DNA from: Dromiciops gliroides | Taxonomy: Eukaryota > Chordata > Mammalia > Microbiotheria > Microbiotheriidae | Direction: 5' to 3' | Assembly (NCBI RefSeq): GCF_019393635.1 | Contig: NC_057861.1 | Span: 725,702,232 to 725,766,231 of the forward strand | DNA: 64,000 bases | Part shown: one piece after another, positions 1 through 9,779 of the stretch | How the letters are laid out: every line of letters begins with the position of its first letter | How positions within the stretch are numbered: the first letter of the stretch is position 1 | Program-made: the position numbers and the translations under genes | Notes under the pieces: generated by a model | Seen by the model: only the letters and a program-made list of their open reading frames with translations | What the model was told of the DNA's origin: nothing | Database searches by the model: none

Positions 1-525
1 ACAAATATTATTAGCCCTATCTTACAGATAAGGAAACTGAGACTCATGCCTAGTACATGTCAGACTAGAACCCAAGTCTCTCCTGACTCCATGTCCAGTG
101 TTCCTTCTAGTGTGGTGAAATTTGTCCTTCTGAAACTCTGAAAGATCATCCCATCAATTTCGGCAGGATCGATGGAGTGACCCACCCAAAACAGTGGATA
201 TCACAGATCTTTGAGGTATTGAAGTCTAGGTCGGTTGACTGTGGGCACAGTTTATATAGTAGTTTATCTTAAAAAAAGCTACACCTAGAATTCAGCCAGG
301 CTGCTCTTCCAGTTAATTTGCTCATCTGAATAATCAGGGGGCAGATGTCAATTGTAAAGTCATCTCAAGAAATCCCTAAGTGAAATAAGCCATATTCTCC
401 CCCATGCCCAAGTCTCTCTGGTATTTGGTTCCTCAGGGAGATATTTCCCCTTTTAAGCCACTAGAGACACAGTGCAAAATAAGATACTAAATCTCAGCAA
501 CTAGAATTGAATTCTTAACCTTTTC
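1..525. other. Upstream flank with a MIR-like fragment
   Basis: Bases 20-115 (acagataaggaaactgaga ... ctcctgactccatgtcc) resemble a MIR fragment in the antisense sense. The remainder up to 525 shows nothing I recognise. Confidence 0.5.
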
Positions 526-526
526 T

Positions 527-612
527 CATTCATTCATTCATTCATTCATTCATTCATTCATTCATTCATTCATTCATTCATTCATTCACATTCATCTACC
601 CATCCATCCATC
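527..612. repeat. (ATTC)n microsatellite with a CATC tail
   Basis: About 15 ATTC units run from 527 to 588, then CATC-like units to 612. Confidence 0.95.
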
Positions 613-1480
613 AGACCTTAATTACACCAGGGCATTTCAGGATATTGTCTCATTTAGGGATAATCAATTTCCCAGTATAAATGCCCAGACCTACCTTCCA
701 CCACTTCCTTCCCCTAATCCCAAGATTACTGAAACTTTTATGTGCTCTATAACTACATCTTATTTCCAATTAGTGTAAAATCCTTGCACAGGGACCTGTT
801 TATTATTTTGTGTGTGTGACATTTTCTAGTCTATGGCTGATACCACTTTTAACCCGGTGGGGTATTTGGGTAAAAACTATCACCCTCTTACCTGTTGTTA
901 ATCCCAAAGTTTAAAGTCCAAAAACCCAGGATATTCAGAATTTGTATTCTTTGGGGGAGGAGTCCTTTCAAATGTAAAGTTGCCTTTGCAGTTTTGCTGT
1001 TTGTCAGAATCATCTCCTTGGGTAGTTATCTCCTTTTGCTTTCTTAAGCAGGGCAGTTCCTGGGGCCCCAGAGCAAGAAGGAAGGCTTGGGCTCTTGGCA
1101 CACCGTTTAAGCTGCCCGGACCACCTTTCCTTTTCCCCTTTCTGGTTTTCGTTTTTGTTGTTGTTGTTGTTTTTTAAAGGGTGTTTTTCCTTTATCTTGC
1201 CTTGAGTGTGTGCTTTGTTCTATACAACGGTTTTTAGTCCTTGAATATGGTGATCTCTATCTCCCCCCCTAAACTTGGTTAGCTTGGTAACTAAAAGGGA
1301 TTGCTATAGATCACTCACTCTACCTGGCTCATTTGAGCATTCCTAAGCCCCCCTAGCAAAAATGATCTGTTCTCAAACTAGACAGTGCCCCCTGCCATGA
1401 CAGAAAGCAACCCCCGCCCCCAGCCCATTGAACCTAAAATCTGGGGAGCCTTTGAGTTAGAGGACCACCCCATCGTCTTA
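613..1480. other. Upstream flank, nothing recognised
   Basis: No coding region or clear repeat beyond a short TTG run near 1157-1170. Short open frames here look random. Confidence 0.5.
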
Positions 1481-1489
1481 TAGTCTATC

Positions 1490-1585
1490 CCATATGTTTG
1501 GTTCAATCCAAGGTACTTTTACTGAACTCCTAATACATGCAAGCTACAGTACTAGTTCATAGGGATAGAAAGACAAAAAACAAGC
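1490..1585. repeat. L2-like fragment
   Basis: The text actgaactcctaatacatgc ... tagggatagaaagac follows the L2 3'-region pattern (tttattgagcacctactatg ... ggatacaaagac). It is strongly diverged. Confidence 0.4.
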
Positions 1586-1855
1586 AAACAAATAAAATAA
1601 CCCCAACAAGGTATTCATGTGCCAGAAGTTTCTTGAGGCTAATTTAACTAGCATCTGCAATTGAGATACAAGTAAATTACCCACCAACAAGGCCATGTGC
1701 AATAACGGGACAACTGACACTTTTGAAACTTTTAAAAAATGTCTATTATTATTATTTAGACACTATAGTTAAAAGGATATACTTCATGTGTGGTCTAGGG
1801 ACTCCTGTTGTGAAAACTTCAGGACAATATCTCTCCAAAGATCTCCATCTCAAAT

Positions 1856-1860
<5 letters not shown>

Positions 1861-1905
<45 letters not shown>
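1861..1905. repeat. (CT)n microsatellite
   Basis: About 22 uninterrupted CT units. Confidence 0.97.
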
Positions 1906-1909
<4 letters not shown>

Positions 1910-2630
1910 GGCATACATAGACAGGAAGGGTCACAGCCTAAGTAGTTCTCTGGACTAAAGAGGTTGCTGACCCTTGCTCTAAACATGGATGGTATTTCTC
2001 AGGCTGGGTGCAGGGTGTGCCTAGTTACAGTACATCATGTGCTGAATAAGCTTATCTTTGACACACTCCCTCCCGCCTCCTTTTATTTCTTCCTTTACCA
2101 GTCCCCCTACTTCCTCCTCCCTTACAGCTCCCGATTCAGATGGAAGGATGGGAAGTCTTCACTCTTGCCCTGATTGGGTTATCCTTCTACTGAATACTGA
2201 TTATAATAATAACAGGCTGCGCATAAACAGGGCCTAATCTCTAAGGAACTTGAGTACACCCAGCAGGCCTGCCCTAGCTTCCCAATCTCCCAAGTCTCTA
2301 CTTTTTTTCCTATTCTTTCTTGGTACTATGGCCTAAGGTAATGCATCACCTAATAATCTTAGAGCAGGGGGGTCTGCTCTCCAGAAAGAAGGGTATGACA
2401 GCAGGTATAGAGTATTTACATTTCTTTAATCCATTTATATTTGCTAATAATGGGCTATAAACTTCACCTTGGCTCTCCGGAATTAAGATGGTAGCATCCT
2501 TACTCAAATTCAAGGAAGTTCAGTCAAGCATCCTTTATATATTGGTGTTACGGTACAGAACCACAGGTTTAGGGTGGGAGGGGTTTACAGATGCCATCTA
2601 ATTATATAGTTGCAAGTTTTATGTGCACGA
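1906..2630. other. Upstream flank, nothing recognised
   Basis: Single-copy-looking DNA with scattered stops and no gene. Confidence 0.5.
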
Positions 2631-2631
2631 T

Positions 2632-2790
2632 CTAATTTGGACCCCACAATCACCCTTGGGTAGGCGTCAGGGTTGCTGGTATTATTATCCTGAGGTTGTG
2701 CTTGGCTCAAGGTCACCCAGGTAGCAAGTAGAAGAGATTCAAACCCAGGGCCTTGGTCTGTCTACAAATCCAGCGTTCTCCCCATTACGC
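2632..2790 (-). repeat. MIR-like SINE fragment
   Basis: Contains cttggctcaaggtcaccca and gattcaaacccaggg, the antisense MIR signature (aaggtcacacagctag ... gaacccaggtc). Confidence 0.6.
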
Positions 2791-2879
2791 TCCCATATCA
2801 GAAGCGGGATTTGAATCCAAATCTTCCCCACTTCATGGATTTCAGGCAGAATTCCCCTTCCCCCTTTACAAGGTGATCC

Positions 2880-3560
2880 GGCCCCTGCCAGCTCTGAAGG
2901 AGAGCAGGGGAGAAAACTTTCATTAAAAACCGTGGAAGACGTTGAAGACAGTGCAACACAGCATACAACTGAATGCCGCCCATGGCCCGGATGGATCGTG
3001 CAGAAAATGCCGAAGGGGTCGCGGGTGGGGTGGGGGGGGGGGAGGGAGGGGCTCCAAGCGCAGAAGTTAGGGATAAGCTAACGCTCGAGGCGGGCGCGTG
3101 GGCTTCGCTCCCCAGCTTTCCCCTCCAAACCAGGGCCCCCAGGTCCGCACCAGGCTTCTTCCCCCGGGCGCGCACAGCCCTCCCTCCGATCTGCTCCCGC
3201 AGACAGCGGCTTGCTCCGGGAGAGGGTGGGCAGAGGTTTCCAGCTCCGGTTCTGCAGCAGCTCCCCAGCCTGGCGAGCAGCCAGGCAGGAGTCCGGCTGG
3301 GTACAGAGCAAGGGTCACACGCACTGCCCCGCGGGCATCCCCTTGGCTTCGGTGAGCGCCAGGGGCAGAGCTGTGCCCACACCTGGGTGGAGCACGGACA
3401 CAACCCACCCCACAGTCTGAGGGGAGGGCCGCAGACCGGGCAAGCGCAAGGATGGGGACGGGGCCCCCACGCGTGTGCTCCTCTCCCTCCCCAGCAAAGT
3501 GCCACCGTGAACTCTCTGAGTCCGGGGGTGGTTTCCTGATAGCCCACCGAGGGGGTGGGA
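2880..3560. promoter_or_regulatory. GC-rich, CpG-containing segment upstream of RYBP
   Basis: A separate G+C-rich block with CpGs and a long G run (about 3028-3050) lies 0.7-1.4 kb upstream of the CCAAT box. Overlapping open frames occur on both strands, as expected by chance in GC-rich DNA. I recognise no protein. It could be an island shore or distal promoter. Confidence 0.5.
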
Positions 3561-3841
3561 GGCACATGCCTCAGAAGCCATGCAGACTCCTTTCTTTCCA
3601 GTCTCCTGCCGTTCCTCCCTCCCTCTGTCCTCTCCCTAAGTCTTTCTGAGTGTCGGCTTGGTCAGAAGAGGGGTGCCTCTTCAAAAGCCCGGGTACGTCC
3701 TGTTCCCCACCAAGTCCCGCTTGGGGATCCTCGTTTAGACGAGAATAAGAGAACGGCCACCTACAAAACAGCTTCCTGGGTTGCAAGTGTGGGCCGGGAA
3801 TGCAGCCCCGGGGCTGAGTTGGGGGGAGGGGGGAGGGCGGG

Positions 3842-4132
3842 GAACACACACAGACGTCCCCCTACATAGATGTACACACAGATCTGCATCCAGAGACGCA
3901 CAGACACGTGCACGGACACATGCACAGACAGACACACACATACATACACACACACACACACACAAACGCACAGCAATAGAGCGAGGAGCCGGTGCAAACA
4001 CACACAAACACACACAGAGAACACAGAAGCAGGCTGGACGCTAAGGAACACACATGCACACGCATGCACACACAAGCAAAGGGGCCCGTGCATGTATGCA
4101 GACATGCATGCATGCACGCACGCACCCGCGAG
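3842..4132. repeat. Alternating purine-pyrimidine tract (CA, GCAT and GCAC repeats)
   Basis: A compound microsatellite of CA dinucleotides with interruptions runs through 3842-4080. It is followed by GCATGCATGC/GCACGCAC units at about 4098-4128. It ends ~130 bp before the CCAAT box. Confidence 0.85.
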
Positions 4133-4245
4133 CCGCCCCCCCCAACCACCGCGCACACGTCCGCAGCTCTCTCCCCCCTCCTGTTTCCCCCCCCTTCTCG
4201 CCCCCTCCCCCTCGGCTCGGAGCCTCCCCCTCCCCTCGTCGGAGA
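4133..4245. repeat. C/T-rich promoter-proximal tract
   Basis: Runs of C broken by T (ctctctcccccctcc, cccccccctt, cccctccccctc) lie directly upstream of the CCAAT box. The complementary strand is G/A-rich and can hold Sp/KLF sites or fold as G-quadruplex. Confidence 0.6.
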
Positions 4246-4254
4246 GGCCTCGCG

Positions 4255-4330
4255 CCTCCATTGGTCAGCCGGGCTGGTGACGCGCGGCGCTCGGCCCCGC
4301 CCCCAGTCAGTCACTCGGCGGAGGCGGCGC
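4255..4330 (+). promoter_or_regulatory. RYBP: TATA-less core promoter of RYBP (inverted CCAAT, GC box)
   Basis: ATTGG at 4260-4264 is an inverted CCAAT box (NF-Y type). TGACGCG at 4278-4284 resembles a CRE/ATF half site, and CCCCGCCCCC at 4295-4304 is a GC box (Sp/KLF type). No TATA box is near. The spacing suggests transcription starts around 4310-4350. The start itself is inferred, not seen. Confidence 0.65.
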
Positions 4331-4620
4331 TGGCGGGGACTAGTCTCGTCCGGAGACTGGCAGCGGCGGCGGCGGTAGCGGCAGCGGCGGTAGCAGCGGC
4401 GGTAGCGGCGGCGGCGGCGGCGGGGGCAGCGGCAGCAGCAGCAGCGGCGGCCGGAGCTCGAGCCCGGGCGGCTTGGGGGGGGGGAGGCGAGGAGGACGGC
4501 GGCGGCGAGGACGGCGGAGGCGGCGGCGGCCGCGGCGGCGACGCGGCGGCGGGCGGCGTTTGGTTTCTCCTCAGCGCGGCCCCTGTTTTGCGGAGGGGGG
4601 GGCGGGGGGAGAGCCCATCC
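4330..4620 (+). other. RYBP: Probable RYBP 5'UTR with GCN/CGG repeats
   Basis: Between the inferred start region and ATG 4621 the sequence is mostly GCG, GCA and GGC triplets (purest about 4362-4452), then G-rich stretches (4473-4490, 4590-4610). No stop codon lies in frame with RYBP here, so the 5'UTR is open in the coding frame. The repeat would be length-variable and strongly structured. The exact 5' end is unknown. Confidence 0.6.
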
Positions 4621-4652
4621 ATGACCATGGGCGACAAGAAGAGCCCGACCAG
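4621..4652 (+). CDS. RYBP: RYBP coding exon 1 (residues 1-11)
   Basis: This exon encodes [10 protein letters not shown] plus the first two bases of the Arg-11 codon, identical to the start of mammalian RYBP as I know it. It ends at a consensus donor (AG|gtacct, 4653-4658), and exon 2 begins with the base that completes the AGG codon. RYBP is a subunit of variant PRC1 Polycomb complexes with RING1A/B and also bridges YY1; it acts in the nucleus. The first ATG (4621) has weak context (T at -3, A at +4). The second ATG (4627, Met-3) sits in ACCATGG, a strong Kozak context, and gives the MGDKKSPTR start known from the paralogue YAF2. Upstream lie a TATA-less CpG-island promoter and a GCN-rich 5'UTR. 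The same frame stays open upstream to 4054. Confidence 0.95.
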
Positions 4653-4769
4653 GTACCTGCTCCCGCCGCTCGGGGCCGGGGCCGGGGGGCGGGGCGGGGG
4701 CGCGAGCAGCCGGAGGAGAAGGAGGAGGAGGCGCTCACGACTAGGCCCCGCCGCCGAGCCCGGGCCGCG

Positions 4770-4807
<38 letters not shown>

Positions 4808-5287
4808 GCGCGCGGTGGGGGGGGGGCCCGGAGGAGGAGGCGCCGCTAAGATGGACGTCGGCCCGGGGCGGGCGGGCGGCGGGGAGGCGGTGTCTGCCGG
4901 CCCGCCCGCCTGCCGGCGGGGCCGAGCGCCGCGCGAGCGGGCCAGAGCGCCGCCTCGGCCGCCGCCGCAGCCATGGCGGCTCCTCTTCCCCGACCCTCCA
5001 GACAAAGGGAAGGGTTTCACCAGGTGGGGAGGGAGCGAAGGCCGAGGAGGACGCCCGGGGGGGGGGGGCGCTCCGCTGTGGGCCCCCCCCCTCCGGTCCG
5101 CCCGGCCAGGCGGTGGGGGGGGAGGGTCCCCGCCCTGGTCGGGCCCGGGCCGTGCCCCGCGAGTGGGCCGGGGAGTAAGTTCGGGGTGGGGGCGCCCGCT
5201 CGTGCGAAGTGGGCTCTCACCCGTGCGTGTGTTTGTTGTTCTCTCCTCCCTTCCCCCTCCTCCTCCTCCCCTCGCCCCGCTCCCCAG
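4653..5287 (+). other. RYBP: RYBP intron 1 (635 bp, GC-rich, phase 2)
   Basis: A short intron bounded by gtacct and cag. It lies wholly in the CpG island and contains a CGG run (about 4766-4810). It also has two ATGs in good context (AAGATGG at 4848-4854, CCATGGCGGC at 4971-4980) and a second consensus donor (ACCAG|gtgggg at 5023/5024) in the phase exon 2 needs. If retained, exon 1 would read on to a stop at 5178. Confidence 0.9.
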
Positions 5288-5413
5288 GCCAAAAAGACAA
5301 GCGAAACCCGCGGCCGATGAGGGATTTTGGGATTGTAGCGTGTGCACCTTCAGGAACAGCGCGGAAGCCTTCAAATGCAGCATCTGTGACGTGAGGAAAG
5401 GCACCTCCACCAG
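5288..5413 (+). CDS. RYBP: RYBP coding exon 2: NZF/RanBP2-type zinc finger (residues 11-53)
   Basis: The acceptor is ...ctccccag| at 5287 after a long C/T-rich tract; the donor is AG|gtaccc at 5413/5414. The 126-nt exon completes Arg-11 and encodes a basic stretch (PKRQAKP) and then the zinc finger. Cys-27, Cys-30, Cys-41 and Cys-44 are the four zinc ligands (C-x2-C-x10-C-x2-C), with Trp-25 and Asn-34 in the usual RanBP2-finger positions. Thr-31/Phe-32 is the TF dipeptide that NZF domains use to contact ubiquitin; in RYBP this finger is known to bind H2AK119ub1. The peptide [15 protein letters not shown] with [11 protein letters not shown] fits RYBP and not YAF2, which has SSDEGYWDCSVC and MMCDVRKG. 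The exon ends with a split Arg codon, as expected before exon 3 (KPRINSQL... in human). The C-terminal RING1B-binding region lies outside the window. Confidence 0.96.
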
Positions 5414-5899
5414 GTACCCACGCAGGGCCGCGCGCGGGGAGGGGGCGCGGGGAGGCGGGGCCGCCCCTCCCCCCACTTGTGGAGCAGCCGCCTGCTACCT
5501 GGGTCCGCGCCCGAGCGCGGGGGGCGCCTCCCGTCCCGGGCTTGGGTTCTCGGGGCTCCTTTGGAGGCTGGGCACTCGCACTTGTCCCGAGGCCGGCGTT
5601 TGCCCATTTCGTTTCCTAAATGGAGCACACGCGCAGTGCACGTCCGTGCGGGTCAGGCGCGGCGTTTTCTTTTCCGTCGGGGGCAAAATGGTGTCGTTTG
5701 TCCGTCTCTTCCCCCGGCGGCCCTGCTTGTGTGGCGTGGCCCGTGCCGCGGGGTTCCCGCAAGCCCCGGTGCTGGTCGGGCTTTGTGTCTGCGCCTACTG
5801 AAGGCTCACGAGGACGGGCTTTGGGGGAGGAATCCCCGGTCCTGAGCGGCGGCCGGACGGAACCTGCCCGGCTAGCTGTCGCGTCTGCGCGCGTGAGAT

Positions 5900-7610
5900 A
5901 AAATGGGGAGAAACTCTTGGTGGTTACTGGGGCGCTTTCGGTTTCTCTGTTTGAGCAGAATGTGGTCCATTGTTATCGTGATTCGGAGTTTGACTTGCTG
6001 GTTATCATTCGATCCCCGGGTGTTTGTGTGTATCCCGGGTTGGGACTTGGGAGCTGATGGCCCCCAAGTGTGTCATTTCTATCAGGTGTCTGTTTTGTCC
6101 GGGCGGTCGTCCTGTGTGTGACACTGGTATTTCAGATGCAGAGTATGGGGAACTTGCGTGCTTTCATGATCAAAGAGCCTTCTTTATGTAGTGCTTTGAT
6201 TTTCATACTTGAGGTTAAACGTAGATAATTGGGCATATGCTTTAAGCATCTAACTTAGGATTTGGTTAGAACATTTAAGTAGAATAGTTCAATAAATCAC
6301 CTTTCAAAAAAGAAAGAAAATGGGACCACTGCAATTTATTTTAAGAGCTAATTTCCCCCCCTGCATAGATAGTTTTTGGAGTTGTTAATCACCACTTGAG
6401 GAATACATTTACTCTAGGTCGACTTGGCATTGAGGCTGAGGTATATATATATGTTTTCACTTTTAAATACAGAATTGTCAAATGCCATCAAATTTTGTAT
6501 GTCATTATAAGCAGTAGCATTTTTTTTTTACTTTTAAAAACCCTCTTTATTGTGGTTTTAGTCTGAGTGTTACAGTAAATGTGTGCAGTCCAAATCAGAC
6601 TGGGAAACTCTTGAACTTTAAAAAAAAAGGAGCTTACTATTGTTTTGAAACTTAAGCCAATTAGTTTATATGTGATTTATTGTTGAATTAAAATATCTTG
6701 TCATGAAGCACATTTTTATTTTATTTTCTTCTCAGATAAAATTTGAATGTCAGCTTTTCTCCCCAAAGTCAAAAATAGTGACAGTGCAAATTCTGGTTAT
6801 TGTGTTTTTACCAATGTGTGTACTTAAAATGCTACTTGAATTGAGTAATTTAATGCAAAATCTGTTGAAACAGTAAATCTTTAAAGGAACCATAATGAAG
6901 AATTTGAATATTATAGTGATAGACTTTGATGTCTAATGTTTAGTAGCATTTGTGTCTACACAAATTTAATTAGCATAGGGTCTAGTGCTAGTATTTTTAT
7001 ATAATTTCAATAATAAACCACTTGAGTTACCCAAGTCTCTTTTGAGTCATGACATTATCATATGACTGATATAACTACCCTGATTCTAGTCAGGCTTATT
7101 GCCTATCCATTGGTGGTGTTTCCAGGTCAGAATTAATATCTTAATGTTTTTTGTAGGTTAGAGCTACTCTAGAAATTACAGTTAATTGGAATGCAAATAT
7201 TTTGACATTAGTATTTTGTTAATGTCTCCTTCTGGAGGGGACAAATTTTCCTTGATTTCAGCCATCTAGTGCAGTGTCTTAATGCTTATTTTCTTTGTGA
7301 TCATAGTGGCAGTTGTTTTCCTTTTCTGCTTTTTTAACTTATTTTGGGGGACCTCATATGATGTATGAGCCTGGAACCTTCTGATACAGTCATCACAACT
7401 GAAATTGATATACTTTTTTTTCCCTCCTGTTTCTTGATGTTGCCTAAATCATTCAACAAGAAATGTGTAGAATAGTCTATTTAAAATCCTCAGAATGGTT
7501 TTTGGTTTTGTTAGCTAAGTAGGTTTTTTTGTCCTACCAAACATTACAGAAATTGATTGGATTTTATTCTGCTGCATTTTACAGGTAGACGGATGACAAG
7601 TTGTATTCCG
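5900..7610. other. Intron 2, unique-looking stretch
   Basis: The CpG island ends and the DNA becomes AT-rich. No gene and no repeat I can name. Confidence 0.5.
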
Positions 7611-7614
7611 AAAA

Positions 7615-7695
7615 GGCACTTTAGAATTTATTAAGCACCTGCTGTATACCGGGCACTCTGTGTTAAGCACTGGAGATACAAAGAGAGGCAAAAAG
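7615..7695. repeat. L2-like 3' fragment
   Basis: tttattaagcacctgctgta ... aagcactggagatacaaaga matches the common L2 3'-region text. Confidence 0.55.
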
Positions 7696-7940
7696 AGTCT
7701 ATTTTGAAGCAACTTCTAGGCTATAGTTTTTCATTGAAATTAGGAAAGTTGTAAGCTATAGTCACATACCTTTTGGAGAGAATGAGGGACACATTCATTA
7801 TTTTCACTTGAAAATTGGAAAGATACTCCTGAAGGAATGCAGTCTGTTTCTGGCCATGCAGAATTGATTTCCACAAAATGGGGTTGGCTCAGTCTTTACA
7901 AATTTTTTAATGATCTATCCTGTTTACCTGCCAACCATTT

Positions 7941-8085
7941 TTTTTTTTTTGGTGGGGGGCAATGGGGGTTAAGTGACTTGCCCAGGGTCACATAGCAAGT
8001 GTCAAGTGTCGGAGCCCCGGATTTGAACTCAGATCCTCCTGAATCCAGGGACAGTACTTTATCCACTGCGCCACCTAGCTGCCCC
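7941..8085 (-). mobile_element. Marsupial CORE-SINE, antisense, full head
   Basis: Antisense copy running from the T tract through gggttaagtgacttgccca to ccacctagctgcccc. Flanked by the duplication TGCCAACCATTTTT (7929-7942 and 8087-8100). Confidence 0.92.
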
Positions 8086-8437
8086 TTGCCAACCATTTTT
8101 TACAACTGGAATAAGACAGGTGATTTGGCCCGAGGTTTGAATCCCACCCCCCTTTTTTTTTAAAACACTAACAGAATGAAGAAGGGATCAAAGAGTAGGA
8201 AAGATATAATTATAAGGGGAAGGATCATCCCCTGGCAGGTAACCTTAGGATGTGAGAGCAAGGAAAGATTGACAGGCATTAGGCAGTTACCTAGAACCTT
8301 TCCTTTTTCACTTTGCTCTGCCTGGTGTTGCTGCTTGCATGTTGCTTACCAATGTGTGTGCTCGGATTGGGCTTTACAGGGTAAAAGAAAAGGGCACTGA
8401 TTGGATATGGCTTTGCTCATGTTAGCCAAAGACCTTA

Positions 8438-8523
8438 CTGGGTGTCCCAAAAGCTTTCCTGCACTTTGAAGCTATTAAGTCTTTGATAGCTTAAAACTGT
8501 AGGAAGATTTTTGGGATACTCCA
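8438..8523. mobile_element. 86-bp palindromic MITE, mariner-like
   Basis: The left arm TGGGTGTCCCAAAAGCTTTC and the right arm ending TTTTTGGGATACTCCA are inverted copies with few mismatches. The whole element can fold back on itself around aagctattaagtctttgata. TA precedes the left end at 8436-8437; the right TA is not preserved. Non-autonomous; no transposase. Confidence 0.65.
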
Positions 8524-8529
8524 TGTTTC

Positions 8530-9590
8530 CTGGTTTACTTTTGTAGGTACAAGGATAATATTATCTAAAAAACCCAACAATTCCTTCATCCCCCCCCCCC
8601 CCCAACTCATATGTTTAGTCTTTTTGGCTAATAAGCTACTCTGGTGCTAATAAAAATTAATGTTAACCAGTTTTGTGAATAACTGAACTCAATAGTATTG
8701 AGTTTGTTCTGATCTCCTTTCATGGATGCCAGTTATCTTCCTTTATTGAGAATAGCTAAAAGTGGATGAAAATGCTGTGACAGCTATCACTCAGTGCTAT
8801 TCTTTTTTATAAAGAAGCAGGCTCTTGAACTTAGACTATTCACATAAAAACCTTCAGTCTGAACACTTTGAGTAATTAACACATTATAAGCTTTTGTGAG
8901 AATATTATTGTTTGACTTTTTAACTTTAATGTTGTGACATTTTATCCTTGTCACTTAAATGGTCTTATAGCTTTATGTACAAGTTGAATTAAGAAAAGGA
9001 CTCATAAAAGCATTGTTGTTATAACCCATAGATTTCTTCAGACCTTAAATATAATATGATCAACTGAACCTTTCAATTTATTATAAAATATTTTAAAATC
9101 TCATTCCTGTGGAAACTGGGAGAATGTTATATTGTAAGGACAGTGGAAATAGGGTTTTTCTTTTTGGTTTTTTAATTAAAAATATCTCCCTTTACTTTCT
9201 TGGGTGCTCCTTTTTTGGATCACAATAGCTAGATTTGCCTTTGGACCTTTTGTTTAAAAACAACTTGGAACCATCCTTAGCATATAAGAATACTATTATA
9301 AGTTAGAATCAAATATCTAAGTGCAGTTTCAAACAAATTGTAGTGTCATTTTATTTTTTCTCAGGAGCCTTAAAGGATTCATATGCATGTTGTGTATATG
9401 AGTGTGTGTGTATACATACATATATATTCCTGCGAGTTTGGTATAAACCAGTTGATTTTATAAATAACAATTCTCTAGCGAGAATAGAACTTACTAAATA
9501 GTCATGGGTTCAGAACCTTTATGAAAGTTTGTAAATAACCCACTTGGCTGCATTGTAAATTAAGCAGATTTGCACATACTAGAAAATCTA
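8530..9590. other. Intron 2, unique-looking stretch
   Basis: AT-rich, no gene. Includes a C run at about 8589-8603 and a small TG/TA-rich patch at 9395-9428. Confidence 0.5.
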
Positions 9591-9605
9591 TTTCATGGTG
9601 GTCAT

Positions 9606-9762
9606 GTTTTTTTGATTTTTGTTTTTGCAGGGCAGTGAGGGTTAAGTGACTTGCCCACTGTCACACAGCTAGTGTCAAGTGTCTGAGGCCGGCTTTGAAC
9701 TCAGGTCCTCCTGAATCCAGGGCAGGTGCTTTATCAACACTTTATCAACACCTGGCTGCCCC
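9606..9762 (-). mobile_element. Marsupial CORE-SINE, antisense
   Basis: Duplication TCATGGTGGTCAT at 9593-9605 and 9763-9775. Near the 5' end of the SINE, tttatcaacac occurs twice in place of the usual tttatccactgcgccac, a small internal duplication. Confidence 0.9.
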
Positions 9763-9779
9763 TCATGGTGGTCATTTTA

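Larger units (their letters stand above)
4120..5880. promoter_or_regulatory. RYBP: RYBP CpG island (promoter, exons 1-2)
   Basis: Base composition changes sharply here: CpG is dense and G+C very high from about 4120 to 5880, while flanking DNA is AT-rich and CpG-poor. The island covers the promoter, 5'UTR, exon 1, intron 1, exon 2 and the first ~470 bp of intron 2. This is the usual arrangement for a broadly expressed mammalian gene. Confidence 0.9.

Noticed and set aside
2798..3565. 255-codon frame on the minus strand and overlapping plus-strand frames
   Set aside because: Open on several frames at once, no domain, and its codons follow GC content. Typical chance ORFs in CpG-rich DNA.
3842..4132. 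CRISPR-like array
   Set aside because: It is a eukaryotic compound microsatellite with no spacer structure.
3735..4314. Cys/Val-rich minus-strand frames
   Set aside because: Direct translation of CA/TG microsatellite.
4054..5178. 374-codon open frame including exon 1
   Set aside because: It starts in the CA-repeat tract upstream of the likely transcription start and reads through the exon 1 donor. Only the exon 1 part is supported as protein.
5288..5413. YAF2 instead of RYBP
   Set aside because: The finger reads [12 protein letters not shown]...CSICDVRKG, which is RYBP; YAF2 differs at several of these positions.
4473..5801. 442-codon open frame across the CpG island
   Set aside because: It contains RYBP exon 2 in frame, but most of it is Arg/Gly/Pro-rich translation of intron and UTR in GC-rich DNA where stops are rare. 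Consensus splice sites explain the real coding parts.
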